Under the pieces are notes generated by a model. It saw only the letters and a program-made list of their open reading frames with translations, was not told where the DNA came from and ran no database searches. Below are positions 51,708 through 60,400 of a stretch of DNA of 64,000 bases, piece by piece. How positions within the stretch are numbered: position 1 is the first letter of the stretch; each line of letters opens with the position of its first letter. The stretch spans positions 62,001-126,000 of the forward strand of contig JABHZE010000006.1 in assembly GCA_018653485.1 (NCBI GenBank), in the 5' to 3' direction. The DNA comes from an archaeon. Lineage in GTDB: Archaea > Nanobdellota > Nanobdellia > Pacearchaeales > GW2011-AR1. The position numbers were made by a program, and so were the translations under genes.

Positions 51708-51791
51708 TGCGGGGAACAGGATTTGAACCCATGTAAGCACTAAGCTACTTGGCCCTAAACCAAGCCCGTTTGACCACTCCGGCATCCCCGC
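51708..51791 (-). tRNA. tRNA-Leu(TAG)
   Basis: An 84-nt class II tRNA on the minus strand. Acceptor GCGGGGA pairs with TCCCCGC through the full 7 bp, anticodon stem CTTGG/CCAAG with loop TTTAGGG (anticodon TAG), long variable arm TAGCTTAGTGCTTA, T-loop TTCAAAT, discriminator A. A TATA-like box lies about 27 bp upstream (about 51818-51830 on the minus strand). Confidence 0.95.
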
Positions 51792-51842
51792 TTATATAAA
51801 AATAAGGGTTGTTAAAGGTATAAAAATGTATTGGAGAGTTAT

Positions 51843-52034
51843 TTAATCTACCATGTGATGCATTGAATTTTCTATAGAACGTGCTCTAGCTTCTTCATTT
51901 CGCTCTATATCTGGTCTGACTTGTTTATCAAAAGAATCTGAAAATGCTCGATATTGTCCTGGTTTTTTGAAGAAAGGTTTTGGCTCAATTGGTTGATTGT
52001 TTGCATCATATAATGTTAAAGTTAAGCTAGGCAT
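51843..52034 (-). CDS. Small soluble protein of unknown function
   Basis: A 63-aa protein (MPSLTLTLYDANNQPIEPKP) with a beta-type beginning and a charged helical second half (about residues 36-60). There is no membrane segment and no motif. It lies between tRNA-Leu and another short unknown gene on the same strand, with 42 bp between. Codon use is ordinary. It may be a real lineage-specific gene. Confidence 0.5.
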   Translation of the reverse strand: MPSLTLTLYDANNQPIEPKPFFKKPGQYRAFSDSFDKQVRPDIERNEEARARSIENSMHHMVD

Positions 52035-52076
52035 AAAGGGTATAATCTTAATGAGTATAAAAAACTATTGATGACA

Positions 52077-52481
52077 TTAATTCATAAAATAATATATTAA
52101 AGAACCCATAATTGCCCCTGTTAACCCTAAAATTAGTGGAACTCTTTTTTCATGGGTCCAGATCCTTATTTCTCCATATCCAAGCGATTTTCCCATAATT
52201 GCTCTTACTTCTTTTATTTCATTTTTTTTATAATGTTCTCTAGCAATCTTCCTAAGTTGATTTGAATCAGATATTGAAATAAGTTTTTTTAAATGTTTAG
52301 CAGCACTTATTCTTGCTTCAGAGTCTGGAACTTCAATAGATCTTGTTAAATGATAGGTCTTACCACCACAAATAGGATCATATCCATCTTCAGAAGGAGA
52401 ATAAGGTTTAGTTTTAGTTCTTCTCGTATTCAGTTTAGAATCTAAATCTTCTATTAAAGATAGATTATCTTCAATGCTCAT
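52077..52481 (-). CDS. C-tail-anchored protein of unknown function
   Basis: A 134-aa protein. The first 110 residues are soluble and charged, with a helical middle (SEARISAAKHLKKLISISDS, then QLRKIAREHYKKNEI). The last 18 or so residues are a hydrophobic helix (LILGLTGAIMGSLIYYFMN), so the protein is probably anchored by its tail with the bulk in the cytosol. A TATA-like box precedes the ATG on the minus strand (about 52500-52510). Family not recognised. Confidence 0.6.
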   Translation of the reverse strand: MSIEDNLSLIEDLDSKLNTRRTKTKPYSPSEDGYDPICGGKTYHLTRSIEVPDSEARISAAKHLKKLISISDSNQLRKIAREHYKKNEIKEVRAIMGKSLGYGEIRIWTHEKRVPLILGLTGAIMGSLIYYFMN

Positions 52482-52567
52482 ATAAATGAGGGAATTAACT
52501 AATATTTAAAAATTTATATAATGAAAACTATTTTTTAGAATTATTTTATTAAAAATCTGTTGAAGAA

Positions 52568-53512
52568 TTAAGCAGATTGTTCTTTCTTTTTCTTAGCTTT
52601 TATTTCAGCTTCTTTAACTCTTAGTTTTTCTTCTAATCCTAATTTGTCTAGAAGCTCTTTGTATCTGTTTCTAATTGTAACTTCTGTGATTCCTGCAACA
52701 TCTGCAACTTCTCTTTGAGTCTTTTTTTCATTGTTTAATAAAGCTGCTACATATAATCCTGCTGCTGCAATTCCTGCAGGGCCTCTTCCACTTGTTAGTT
52801 CACTTCCTTCTGCTTTTCTAAGAATTTTTAATGCCTCATTTTGTGTTTTAGGTGAAAGTTTTAGAACTGATGCAAATCTGTTTATGTAATCTTTTGGTGA
52901 AGATGGAGTTACTTTGATTCCTAATTTTCTTATAATGAATCTATAAGTTCTTCCAATTTCTTTTCTTTCAACATCTGATGCTGATGAGATTTCATCAAGT
53001 GTTCTTGGGATGTCATAAGAACGACATGCTGCATAAATACAAGCTGCAATTACTGATTCCATGCTTCTTCCTCTAACTAATCCTCTTTGTAAAACAAATT
53101 GATAAATTCTTGAAGATTCATCTTTAACTACTTCAGGAAGATTTAATGAGGATGCAACTCTTCTTAATTCTGTCATTGCTAATCTTAGATTTCTTTCAAT
53201 AGATGTTGAAACTCTTTCTTGCCATTTTTTTAATCTTAAAAATTTTCTTGTTGAACTTGAATCTAATTTATAAATATCTGAAATTTCACCTACATTTGTT
53301 GTAAGTCCTTTATCGAATTTTTGCATTGATAGTGGTGCTCCTCCTCTACCTTTTTTATCTCCTGATTCAAAACTTCCTTGAAGTTCTTGAGAAGTATCTA
53401 CCATTTGTTCTTCAACAACTGTTCCGCAATCACTACAGTAAATTTCGCCTTTTTGATCGTCCCAAGTTAAATTAACACTCTGACAAACTGGACATCGTTT
53501 AACATTAGCCAT
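52568..53512 (-). CDS. tfb: Transcription initiation factor TFB (TFIIB)
   Basis: A 314-aa general transcription factor that bridges TBP-DNA and RNA polymerase. The N-terminal zinc ribbon shows CPVCQSVNLTWDDQ and CSDCG (residues 7-29). A linker (B-reader/B-linker region, GGAPLSMQKFDKGLTTNVGE) follows, then two cyclin-like repeats (about 110-200 and 210-300) with LTSGRGPAGIAAAGLYVAAL in the second. The recognition helix EVTIRNRYKEL near the end contacts the BRE element. The C-terminus is lysine-rich. Monocistronic, with its own promoter upstream. Confidence 0.96.
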   Translation of the reverse strand: MANVKRCPVCQSVNLTWDDQKGEIYCSDCGTVVEEQMVDTSQELQGSFESGDKKGRGGAPLSMQKFDKGLTTNVGEISDIYKLDSSSTRKFLRLKKWQERVSTSIERNLRLAMTELRRVASSLNLPEVVKDESSRIYQFVLQRGLVRGRSMESVIAACIYAACRSYDIPRTLDEISSASDVERKEIGRTYRFIIRKLGIKVTPSSPKDYINRFASVLKLSPKTQNEALKILRKAEGSELTSGRGPAGIAAAGLYVAALLNNEKKTQREVADVAGITEVTIRNRYKELLDKLGLEEKLRVKEAEIKAKKKKEQSA

Positions 53513-53590
53513 TTTATTTTAAAATTATAGTAAACTTTATAAATAAAAGGTAACACTTTTGATTTATAAAGGTTTTGGTTTTATTAAGAA

Positions 53591-53965
53591 TTACTTTTTC
53601 TCTGTAATAAGAATAGCCTGAATGCTTCCTTCTTGAGAAGGTCGATTTGTTACTTTGGCTTTTCCTAATTCTGTTTCAATAATTGCAGATTTATTGATTA
53701 TATTTTGTCTTGCTAAGAAACGGTTTGCAGGTGTTTCTAAAACATTTTTTATTTCTACTTTTTTTGATTTTTTAGATTTAGGGTCTAATACATTAGCAAA
53801 TTTTTCTGATAATAGAACTGTTCTTTCATTTCCGCCTCGCCCTCTAATTGTTTTTTGTTTTGTATCTCTAAGTTTGACTTTTCTCTCTATGCCTGGAAGT
53901 GAATGTTTCTTTTTTCCAGCAAATTTTTTATATTTTCCGCCTGTTATTTTTCTTCCTTTCTTCAT
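53591..53965 (-). CDS. rps8e: Ribosomal protein eS8
   Basis: A 124-aa small-subunit protein matching archaeal eS8: GRKITGGKYKKFAGKKKHSL (residues 4-23), VKLRDTKQKTIRGRGGN, then LDPKSKKSKKVEIKNVLETP and NRFLARQNIINKSAIIETEL. Length is normal for archaea. It lies upstream of TFB on the minus strand with 78 bp between and is divergent from lsm. A TATA-like tatttaaagg-type stretch on the opposite side of 53990 could serve either gene. Confidence 0.94.
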   Translation of the reverse strand: MKKGRKITGGKYKKFAGKKKHSLPGIERKVKLRDTKQKTIRGRGGNERTVLLSEKFANVLDPKSKKSKKVEIKNVLETPANRFLARQNIINKSAIIETELGKAKVTNRPSQEGSIQAILITEKK

Positions 53966-54065
53966 TGTATAATAATTGTTGAGAAAAATCGTATTTAAAG
54001 GTTTTGGTTTAATATGGAGTGTTTAGTATGAAAACATTTTTAAACTAAGTAGTTGAATTATTTTT

Positions 54066-54314
54066 ATGGTAAACGGAATTGAGAGGCCATTAGATGTGTT
54101 GAACAATGCGAAAGGAAAAGAAGTATTGGTTCAGCTAAAAAACAACAAGCAGATGGTTGGAACTCTTTTAGCGTTTGATATCCACATTAATGTGGTTTTA
54201 GACAATGCTAAGGAGATTTTCGAAGGAGAGAGTAAGCGAAGTATGGGACTTACTTTTTTGAGAGGAGATACGATTATCTTTATCTCACCTGCTAGTATGG
54301 CTAAACAAGAATAA
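54066..54314 (+). CDS. Sm-like archaeal protein (Lsm)
   Basis: An 82-aa protein with both Sm motifs: RPLDVLNNAKGKEVLVQLKN then GTLLAFDIHINVVLDNA (Sm1, about residues 7-48) and FLRGDTIIFISP (Sm2, about 65-76). These form heptameric rings that bind U-rich RNA. The gene usually precedes eL37 in archaea; no eL37 frame is seen after it here. The ATG is preceded by a TATA-like tttttaaact about 27 bp upstream, so the mRNA is probably leaderless. Confidence 0.93.
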   Translation: MVNGIERPLDVLNNAKGKEVLVQLKNNKQMVGTLLAFDIHINVVLDNAKEIFEGESKRSMGLTFLRGDTIIFISPASMAKQE

Positions 54315-54418
54315 ATAGAAATAGGACTTGAGCTTTAACCTAATTAGATTAGCACGGTTTGTGGTTCTTATGAATTGTATGAGTGTAGTTGGGACTTTGG
54401 TGTTTTGAGATATCTAAA

Positions 54419-54429
54419 TCTTTAAAAAG
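54419..54429 (+). promoter_or_regulatory. TATA box for the Tat substrate gene
   Basis: The sequence tctttaaaaag is centred about 26 bp before the ATG at 54450 and lies too close to the TTG at 54432 for that to be the start. Confidence 0.55.
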
Positions 54430-54449
54430 AATTGAGTGTTTTTTGTTTG

Positions 54450-55235
54450 ATGACAGAAGAATTTGAATTTGGTGTAAGACGGGGAGATAAAAGTTCTAGA
54501 AGAAGATTTTTAGGTTATTTTGGTGCAAGTGTTGCTGGAGGAATTGTTGGATTTGGGTTGGGAGGGATGATTGTTCCGGGGTTTCAAGATCTTAGAGAAT
54601 CTTCTGCATTAGGGCAATTTAAACCGAGATTTGCGTATAGTGTTTATAGTCCTGAATGGTTAGATAAATTAAATGATGAAACAAGAGAGTTAGTTTCAGA
54701 TAATAATACTCTTTTGAAAATAAGATTTTCTTTTCCTTGGCCTGTTTCTAAAGTTGAAGTTTACAAAGATGATGAATTAGTTTTAGAAAATTTATCTAGT
54801 GAAGGAGAATTATTTTCTAGTGATTATCGTGGGGGGTTATATCAGTTTGTGATTCATTCTCCAAAATTTAGTGCCCCTCCAATTGTTAGTTCTTATGCTG
54901 AATTTTCTGCTGGAAAGAAACTTCTTGAAAAAATTGTCAAAGCTGAAAAAGATTTTGATTTTCAAATAAAAACTTTTGATTATTTTGGATTATCTCCAGA
55001 ACATAGGGGTGTTGTTCCAGAATTGGCAGTAGTTCAATTAAAAAAAGATCCAGTTACTTATAGGATTCATGGATTAGAATCTCTTGGAGAAACTGATAAA
55101 GAAACTTTTGAGAGTTATTGGAAAAATAGAAATTCTTTTGAAGGAAATTTAGATTCTTATGTAAAATTTAGGGAAAAAGTTAAGAATGAAATAAGGGAAG
55201 GAATTACCCCTCAACCGCCAAAACCTCTTCAATAA
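54450..55235 (+). CDS. Twin-arginine (Tat) exported protein of unknown function
   Basis: A 261-aa protein, start chosen by the TATA box. Residues 15-21 read SSRRRFL, a clear Tat motif (S-R-R-x-F-L), followed by a glycine-rich hydrophobic stretch (GASVAGGIVGFGLGGMIV). The mature part, about 215 residues, is unrecognised: it includes an Ig-like KVEVYKDDELVLENLSSEG segment and lacks cysteines. Tat export implies folding, perhaps with a cofactor, before secretion. No TatA or TatC gene is in the window. The last 32 bp overlap the converging NUDIX gene. Confidence 0.75.
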   Translation: MTEEFEFGVRRGDKSSRRRFLGYFGASVAGGIVGFGLGGMIVPGFQDLRESSALGQFKPRFAYSVYSPEWLDKLNDETRELVSDNNTLLKIRFSFPWPVSKVEVYKDDELVLENLSSEGELFSSDYRGGLYQFVIHSPKFSAPPIVSSYAEFSAGKKLLEKIVKAEKDFDFQIKTFDYFGLSPEHRGVVPELAVVQLKKDPVTYRIHGLESLGETDKETFESYWKNRNSFEGNLDSYVKFREKVKNEIREGITPQPPKPLQ

Positions 55236-55695
55236 CATCCCTCATACTATAAACAAAATTCTCAGGATTCTTTTCAATAGTATTTAATAATTCTTTTTTA
55301 GTAAACCACTTAACCTTCTCAACTTCATCATTAAAATCAAATTCTTTTCTACCTTCAACTTTTAAAAGAAACCATTTAGTAAAATGATTATGAGGTTTCT
55401 TTATTCTACTTTTAAAAAATTCTTTAACCTTAATATTTTTTAGACCTAACTCTTCTTCAGCTTCTTTAATAATATTAGAATGATAACTCTCTCCTTTTTC
55501 AACAGTTCCAGCAACACCAGGCCCCCACATTCCAGGGTCTTTCTTTTTATTTAAAGCTCTTTGAGCTAATAATATTTCTCCTTTTTTATTTACCAACCAC
55601 AAAACAGAAACCCGATAAATATCTTTACTATCTAAATCCTCTCTCTCCTTAAATCCAATTTCAACATCATTATTATCAACAACAATCAGTTTCAT
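55204..55695 (-). CDS. NUDIX hydrolase, isopentenyl-diphosphate isomerase-like
   Basis: A 163-aa NUDIX protein. The box runs from about residue 63 to 85: G-T-V-E-K-G-E, then KEAEEELGL, where Lys replaces the usual Arg of REUXEEXGU. The fold around it (YRVSVLWLVNKKGEILLAQR, then KKDPGMWGPGVAGTV) resembles the Idi-1/YfcD group, which isomerise IPP or cleave nucleotide derivatives. The substrate cannot be told. The gene lies 9 bp after the RNase Z gene on the same strand and overlaps the converging Tat-substrate gene by 32 bp. Confidence 0.85.
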   Translation of the reverse strand: MKLIVVDNNDVEIGFKEREDLDSKDIYRVSVLWLVNKKGEILLAQRALNKKKDPGMWGPGVAGTVEKGESYHSNIIKEAEEELGLKNIKVKEFFKSRIKKPHNHFTKWFLLKVEGRKEFDFNDEVEKVKWFTKKELLNTIEKNPENFVYSMRDVIEEVLAVEG

Positions 55696-55704
55696 TATAA
55701 AATT

Positions 55705-56607
55705 CTAAACCTCAATCTTCATAAGATCTTTAGCTATTTGGATTTTGGGAAATGTTTTCTTTGCTTCGTCTAATATTAATTTTTCTTTGAATTCATATCT
55801 TTGAGAGATATGGGTTAAGATTGCTTGTTTTACTTTACCTTGTTTTGCTAATTCTGCTGCTTGTTTTGCAGTTAGATGGTTATATTCTTTTGCTAATTTT
55901 TCTCCTTGCCCTGAATTATCTAAGAATGTTGATTCGAAAATAGCTAGGTCTGAGTTTTCTGCAAGTTTTTTTGCATTAGCACAAACTTTAGTATCAAAAA
56001 TAAAAGCTACTTTTTTTCCTTTTTGTAAGTAGGTGTAATCTTTTGATTTTAATGTTTTATTATTTATCTTAATGTCTTTTCCTTGTATAAGTTTTTTCAA
56101 ATCTGGATGGTTTTTTATATTTAATTTTTGAATTTTGTCCTTATGGATTCTTAATTTATCTTTTTGATGAAAAATATAGCCATTAGTAGGGGTTTCGTGA
56201 GATAATGCTAATGATTTAATTTCAAAGTCTCTTGTTTTAAGAAAAGTTCCTGAAACTTCTTCGACTTCATAGTTTATTCTTTTATGAGGGATAAATGTTT
56301 TGAAAATTTCTTTTATTAATGTTTTAGTTCCTTTTGGGCCGTAGATAAATAATTTTTTTTGATAATCATTTAATGCTAATGTTTGAAATAATCCTGGAAG
56401 TCCAAATATGTGGTCTCCATGTAAATGTGTTAATAATATTCTTGTTATTTTGCAAGGATTTACTTTTGCTTTTCTAAATTGTCTTTGAGTCCCTTCTCCG
56501 CAATCAATTAATATATTTTCTTCATTGAATTTTAGATAAATTGCAGAGGTATTCCTAGATATGGTTGGTATTGCTCCACTTGTTCCTAGGAATGTTATTT
56601 CTATCAT
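55705..56607 (-). CDS. rnz: Ribonuclease Z (tRNA 3' endonuclease)
   Basis: A 300-aa metallo-beta-lactamase-fold endonuclease that cuts pre-tRNA just after the discriminator base. It reads ITFLGTSGAIPTISRNTSA (residues 4-22), ILIDCGEGTQRQF, the zinc motif LLTHLHGDHIFGLPG (58-72), and later FDTKVCANAKKLAENSDLAIFESTF and HLTAKQAAELAKQGKVKQ. The length is that of the short form. It is relevant here because tRNA-Cys, -Leu and -Gln have unusual hairpin trailers that RNase Z would have to process. Confidence 0.95.
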   Translation of the reverse strand: MIEITFLGTSGAIPTISRNTSAIYLKFNEENILIDCGEGTQRQFRKAKVNPCKITRILLTHLHGDHIFGLPGLFQTLALNDYQKKLFIYGPKGTKTLIKEIFKTFIPHKRINYEVEEVSGTFLKTRDFEIKSLALSHETPTNGYIFHQKDKLRIHKDKIQKLNIKNHPDLKKLIQGKDIKINNKTLKSKDYTYLQKGKKVAFIFDTKVCANAKKLAENSDLAIFESTFLDNSGQGEKLAKEYNHLTAKQAAELAKQGKVKQAILTHISQRYEFKEKLILDEAKKTFPKIQIAKDLMKIEV

Positions 56608-56688
56608 GTTATAATATATATTGTAGAAAATAGTTTATATTGTTTGTGTTTGCATAACTTTTAAAAATGGAAAAAGACTATTGTTTAT

Positions 56689-57447
56689 ATGAAAAGAGTG
56701 TGTATAGTCTTAAGTGTATTTTTGATGTCTGTATTTTTAATTAGTGTTATAAATGCCGAGGAGATTGGGATTAATGTTGATAATCATTATTCTATTGATG
56801 GGCAAGTTGATTTTGTTTTAAATCTTTATGATTTAGAGGGTGGTTTGATAAAAGGAGAGATTAGTTATATTATATTGAATTATTATTCTGATATTATTAA
56901 AGAGGGGGTTGTGATTTCTGGAGAAAATGTTAATTTTATTTTGCCTGAAAATGCTATTCAAGGGCCTTGGAAATTAAGTGCAAGTTATAATGGGGTTGAA
57001 ACTTCAGAGTTATTTAATGTAGGGGATTATAAACAAATTGAAATTAAATTAGATGGAGACAATTTTATTTTAAGGAATATTGGGAATGTTATTTATGATA
57101 AAAATATTTTGATTTCTATTGGTGAAAATGATGAAACAGCGAGGGTTTTTCTTGAAGTTGGACAAGTTAAAAAAATTAAATTAACTGCTCCTGAAGGTAT
57201 TTATGATGTGAAGGTTAGTGATGGAAATGAAGTTAAGGATTTAGTTTTTTCAAGTGTTGGTTTAACTGGAAATGTAGTGGGATTAGAAAGAGTAATGGAA
57301 GGAAACTTTTTTCAAAAATTTCCTTTAGTTAATTTATTTTTAATTGCATTAGTTTTAGCTGTTTTAGTTATTGTAGGTTTAAGGTTTTTTAAGAAACCAA
57401 TTAATGTTAGGGTTGTAAATAAAAGTAAAAATAAAAGTAAAAAATGA
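56689..57447 (+). CDS. Exported membrane-anchored protein
   Basis: A 252-aa protein with a signal peptide (about residues 3-22, VLSVFLMSVFLISVINA), an extracellular part of about 180 residues with beta-sandwich character (VDFVLNLYDLEGGLIKGEIS) and a C-terminal helix (about 213-233) followed by a basic tail (KSKNKSKK). It overlaps the start of the 1388-aa gene by 4 bp (ATGA), so the two are coupled. Its likely job is to support or accompany that surface protein; no domain is firmly identified. Confidence 0.7.
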   Translation: MKRVCIVLSVFLMSVFLISVINAEEIGINVDNHYSIDGQVDFVLNLYDLEGGLIKGEISYIILNYYSDIIKEGVVISGENVNFILPENAIQGPWKLSASYNGVETSELFNVGDYKQIEIKLDGDNFILRNIGNVIYDKNILISIGENDETARVFLEVGQVKKIKLTAPEGIYDVKVSDGNEVKDLVFSSVGLTGNVVGLERVMEGNFFQKFPLVNLFLIALVLAVLVIVGLRFFKKPINVRVVNKSKNKSKK

Positions 57448-60400
57448 TTGATAAAAGAGATGTGTTAAGTTATGTATTAATAGCTGGAATTTTAATTGTG
57501 TTAGTAAGTATTTTAATGGTTCTTAGGGGAGGAATGACTGGTTATGCTGTTTTTGAAGGTATAAGTGAAGATTCTGAAAAAACTCTTCCTTTAGTAGTGA
57601 ATATTACTTCTGATTTTTTAGGAGAACATTATTCATTTGCTGATTTAGATAATGATTTGATTCTTTATATGCGAATGGATGATTTGAATTCTTCTGGGCA
57701 TCCTTTAGATTTGAGTAGTTATGGGAATAATGGAACTTTAGTTAATAGTCCTATTATAAATTCTTCAAATGGTTATTGGGGGAATGGGACTTTATTTAAT
57801 GAAGCTAATTATATTGAAATTCCTGATAGTGATTCATTAGATTCTCCAGGAACAACAAATGAAATTACAATTTGTTCATGGTTTAAAGCAAATACTCATG
57901 GAACAACTTATACGGGGATAGTTGGAAAATATGATACAATAAAGGCTGGAAGTCATCGAATGTTTTTAATGGCAAGAAATGCAGGAGATAATAAATATGG
58001 TTTATTTTTAAGTTCATCAGGAACCTCTTTTAATGCAAATGTTCTTACTAATTCTGCATTGAATACAAATCAATGGTATCATCTTTGTGGAACTTCAAAT
58101 GGAACTTTAAAACTTTATTTAGATGGAGTTCAACAATCTGCGACAGCAAGTTTAGCAGGAGGAATTTATTCTTCTGCAGATACATCAACATTAATTGGAA
58201 AATTTAATCGAGCAGATAGTGAGTTTGATGGTTTAATAGATGAAGTAATGATTTTTAAAAGAGCATTAACTTATGATGAAATAAAATCAATATATAATTC
58301 AAGTGCTAATCCTTATTATCAAGAGTTTTCAAATTTAAGTTTAGGAAGTCATACATTAAAGGGATATGATATAAATAAATCAGGAGAATTAAATACTACT
58401 GGATTAATTACTTTTAATATTGTAAATGAAACTGAAAGTAGTTCAGAAGGGTCACTAAGTGTAGATTTTGATGCTTCAACATCAAGTGGAACTTATAATA
58501 GAACTTCTATTTATGTGGATTTAAATACTAATGGTTCAACACATTATTCTTTTCTTGATTTTAATAATGATTTAGTTTTTTGGATGAGGATGGATGATGT
58601 TGACGGGATTAGTGATGTTTTGGACTCTTCAAGCTATGAAAATACTGGAAGTTTAATTGGAACTGCAAAAATAAATTCTTCAAGTGGTTTTTTTGGAAAT
58701 GGATTATGGTTAGATGGAAATAGTGATTATATTAATATGCCTGATAGTGATAGTTTAGATAGTCCAGGTATAACCAATAAATTAACTGTTTGCGCATGGT
58801 TTAATGCAAGAGACCATCAATCAAGTAGCTATAGGGGAATTGTTGGAAAGTATAATTCTGGTGGAAGAGCTTATCTTTTAGCTGGAAATACTGGAGATAA
58901 TAGGTATGGACTTTTTTTAAGTGAAACAGGAGGTGCATTAGATGCAACAGTTCTTACTAACTCTGCATTAAATATTAATCAATGGTATCATCTTTGTGGT
59001 ATTTTTAATGGTTCAGTGGCTAATGTTTATTTAGATGGGGTCAAACAAAGTGCTAGTGCAAATCTTGGAGGAATTAATGCAGGGGCTAGTTCTCCACTTC
59101 AAATAGGGACCTTTTGGACAGATAATCGGTATTTTGCAGGAAATATAGATGAGGTAATGATTTTTAAGAGGGATTTAAGTGAAATAGAAATAAAATCACT
59201 TTTTAATTCAACTGTAAATCAATATATTCATAATTTTACAGGATTAAGTAATGGAGATTATTCTTTTAGAGGATATGCAGTGAATCAATCTGCTTATAAA
59301 CTTAATACTGCATTAAGGAGTGTTACTCTTTCTAGTAATTCTTCATCTTCAGAAAATTTAACTTTAACATTAGATAGTGCAACTATTTTTGAAAACGTTT
59401 TTGAAATCCCTTATATAATCACTACAAATATTAATGCAGATTCTTGTTCATTTTCAAAAGATGGTTCAGCAAATATTTCAATGCATAAAACAAATAATAC
59501 TTATTTTTGGTATGATGATGTTTTAACAACAGGAACATATAGTCTTGATTTTTATTGTAGTAATGGAAGCGAAATTGCTGATTTAAGTGAAGAATATATT
59601 TTAAGAAAAAGTAAGGTTGTAGAAGATGTTTTTTATACAAATAGCCAGGGCTTAGATATTCATTTTGATTTTTATTTTAATTCTACTAATGAAAACGGAA
59701 GAATTGTTATGATTCCTGATTCATGGAGCTCTACTAAGGATTCTTATAGGACAAGTGTTGGAGGGCATTTTTTAAATTTAGGTTTTGTTGCAGTTACATT
59801 AAATACACGTGGAAAAGGAAATTCTGAAGGAGACAGAGATGCTTTTGGTTATGAATGTTTAGATATTTATGAGGCAATAGAATATTTAAGAACAGATTCT
59901 GCATATTCAGATTATGTTAATGATAGTATTTTTTATATTTGGGGATTTTCTGCAGCAGGCGGTAAGGCAGGAGTTTGTCCTGCAAAATATCCTGATTTAT
60001 TTGCATCTTCTTTTGCAACCGGAGGTGTTTTAAATATTACAAAATGGTATACTACAAACCCTTCTTATCAAGTTTCAATTGAAGAAAGAGTTGGAGCAAG
60101 TCCAACTGAAGATTCTGAAGCATTTTTAACAAGAGATGGAGCATATCTTGGAGAAAATAGTCAAACTCCAATAAGAGTTACTCAATACACAGGAGATTCT
60201 GCAGTGAATTATTTGTTAGCAAGAAACTATAATCAATCTATGGTAGGATATGGAAAAACAATTGATTATATAGAAGTTGCTGGTGGAAGTCATACAATTT
60301 TAGGATTAGATGAATCAGATGAATTTTTTGAGACCTATTCCTCAGAATTATTTATACCTTCTTTAGGAAATTTAAAGATAGGTGGTTATCTTAGAACTAA

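Noticed and set aside
54315-54449. Search for eL37, which usually follows lsm in archaea
   Set aside because: No frame with the eL37 zinc motif is present on either strand in the 135 bp after lsm.
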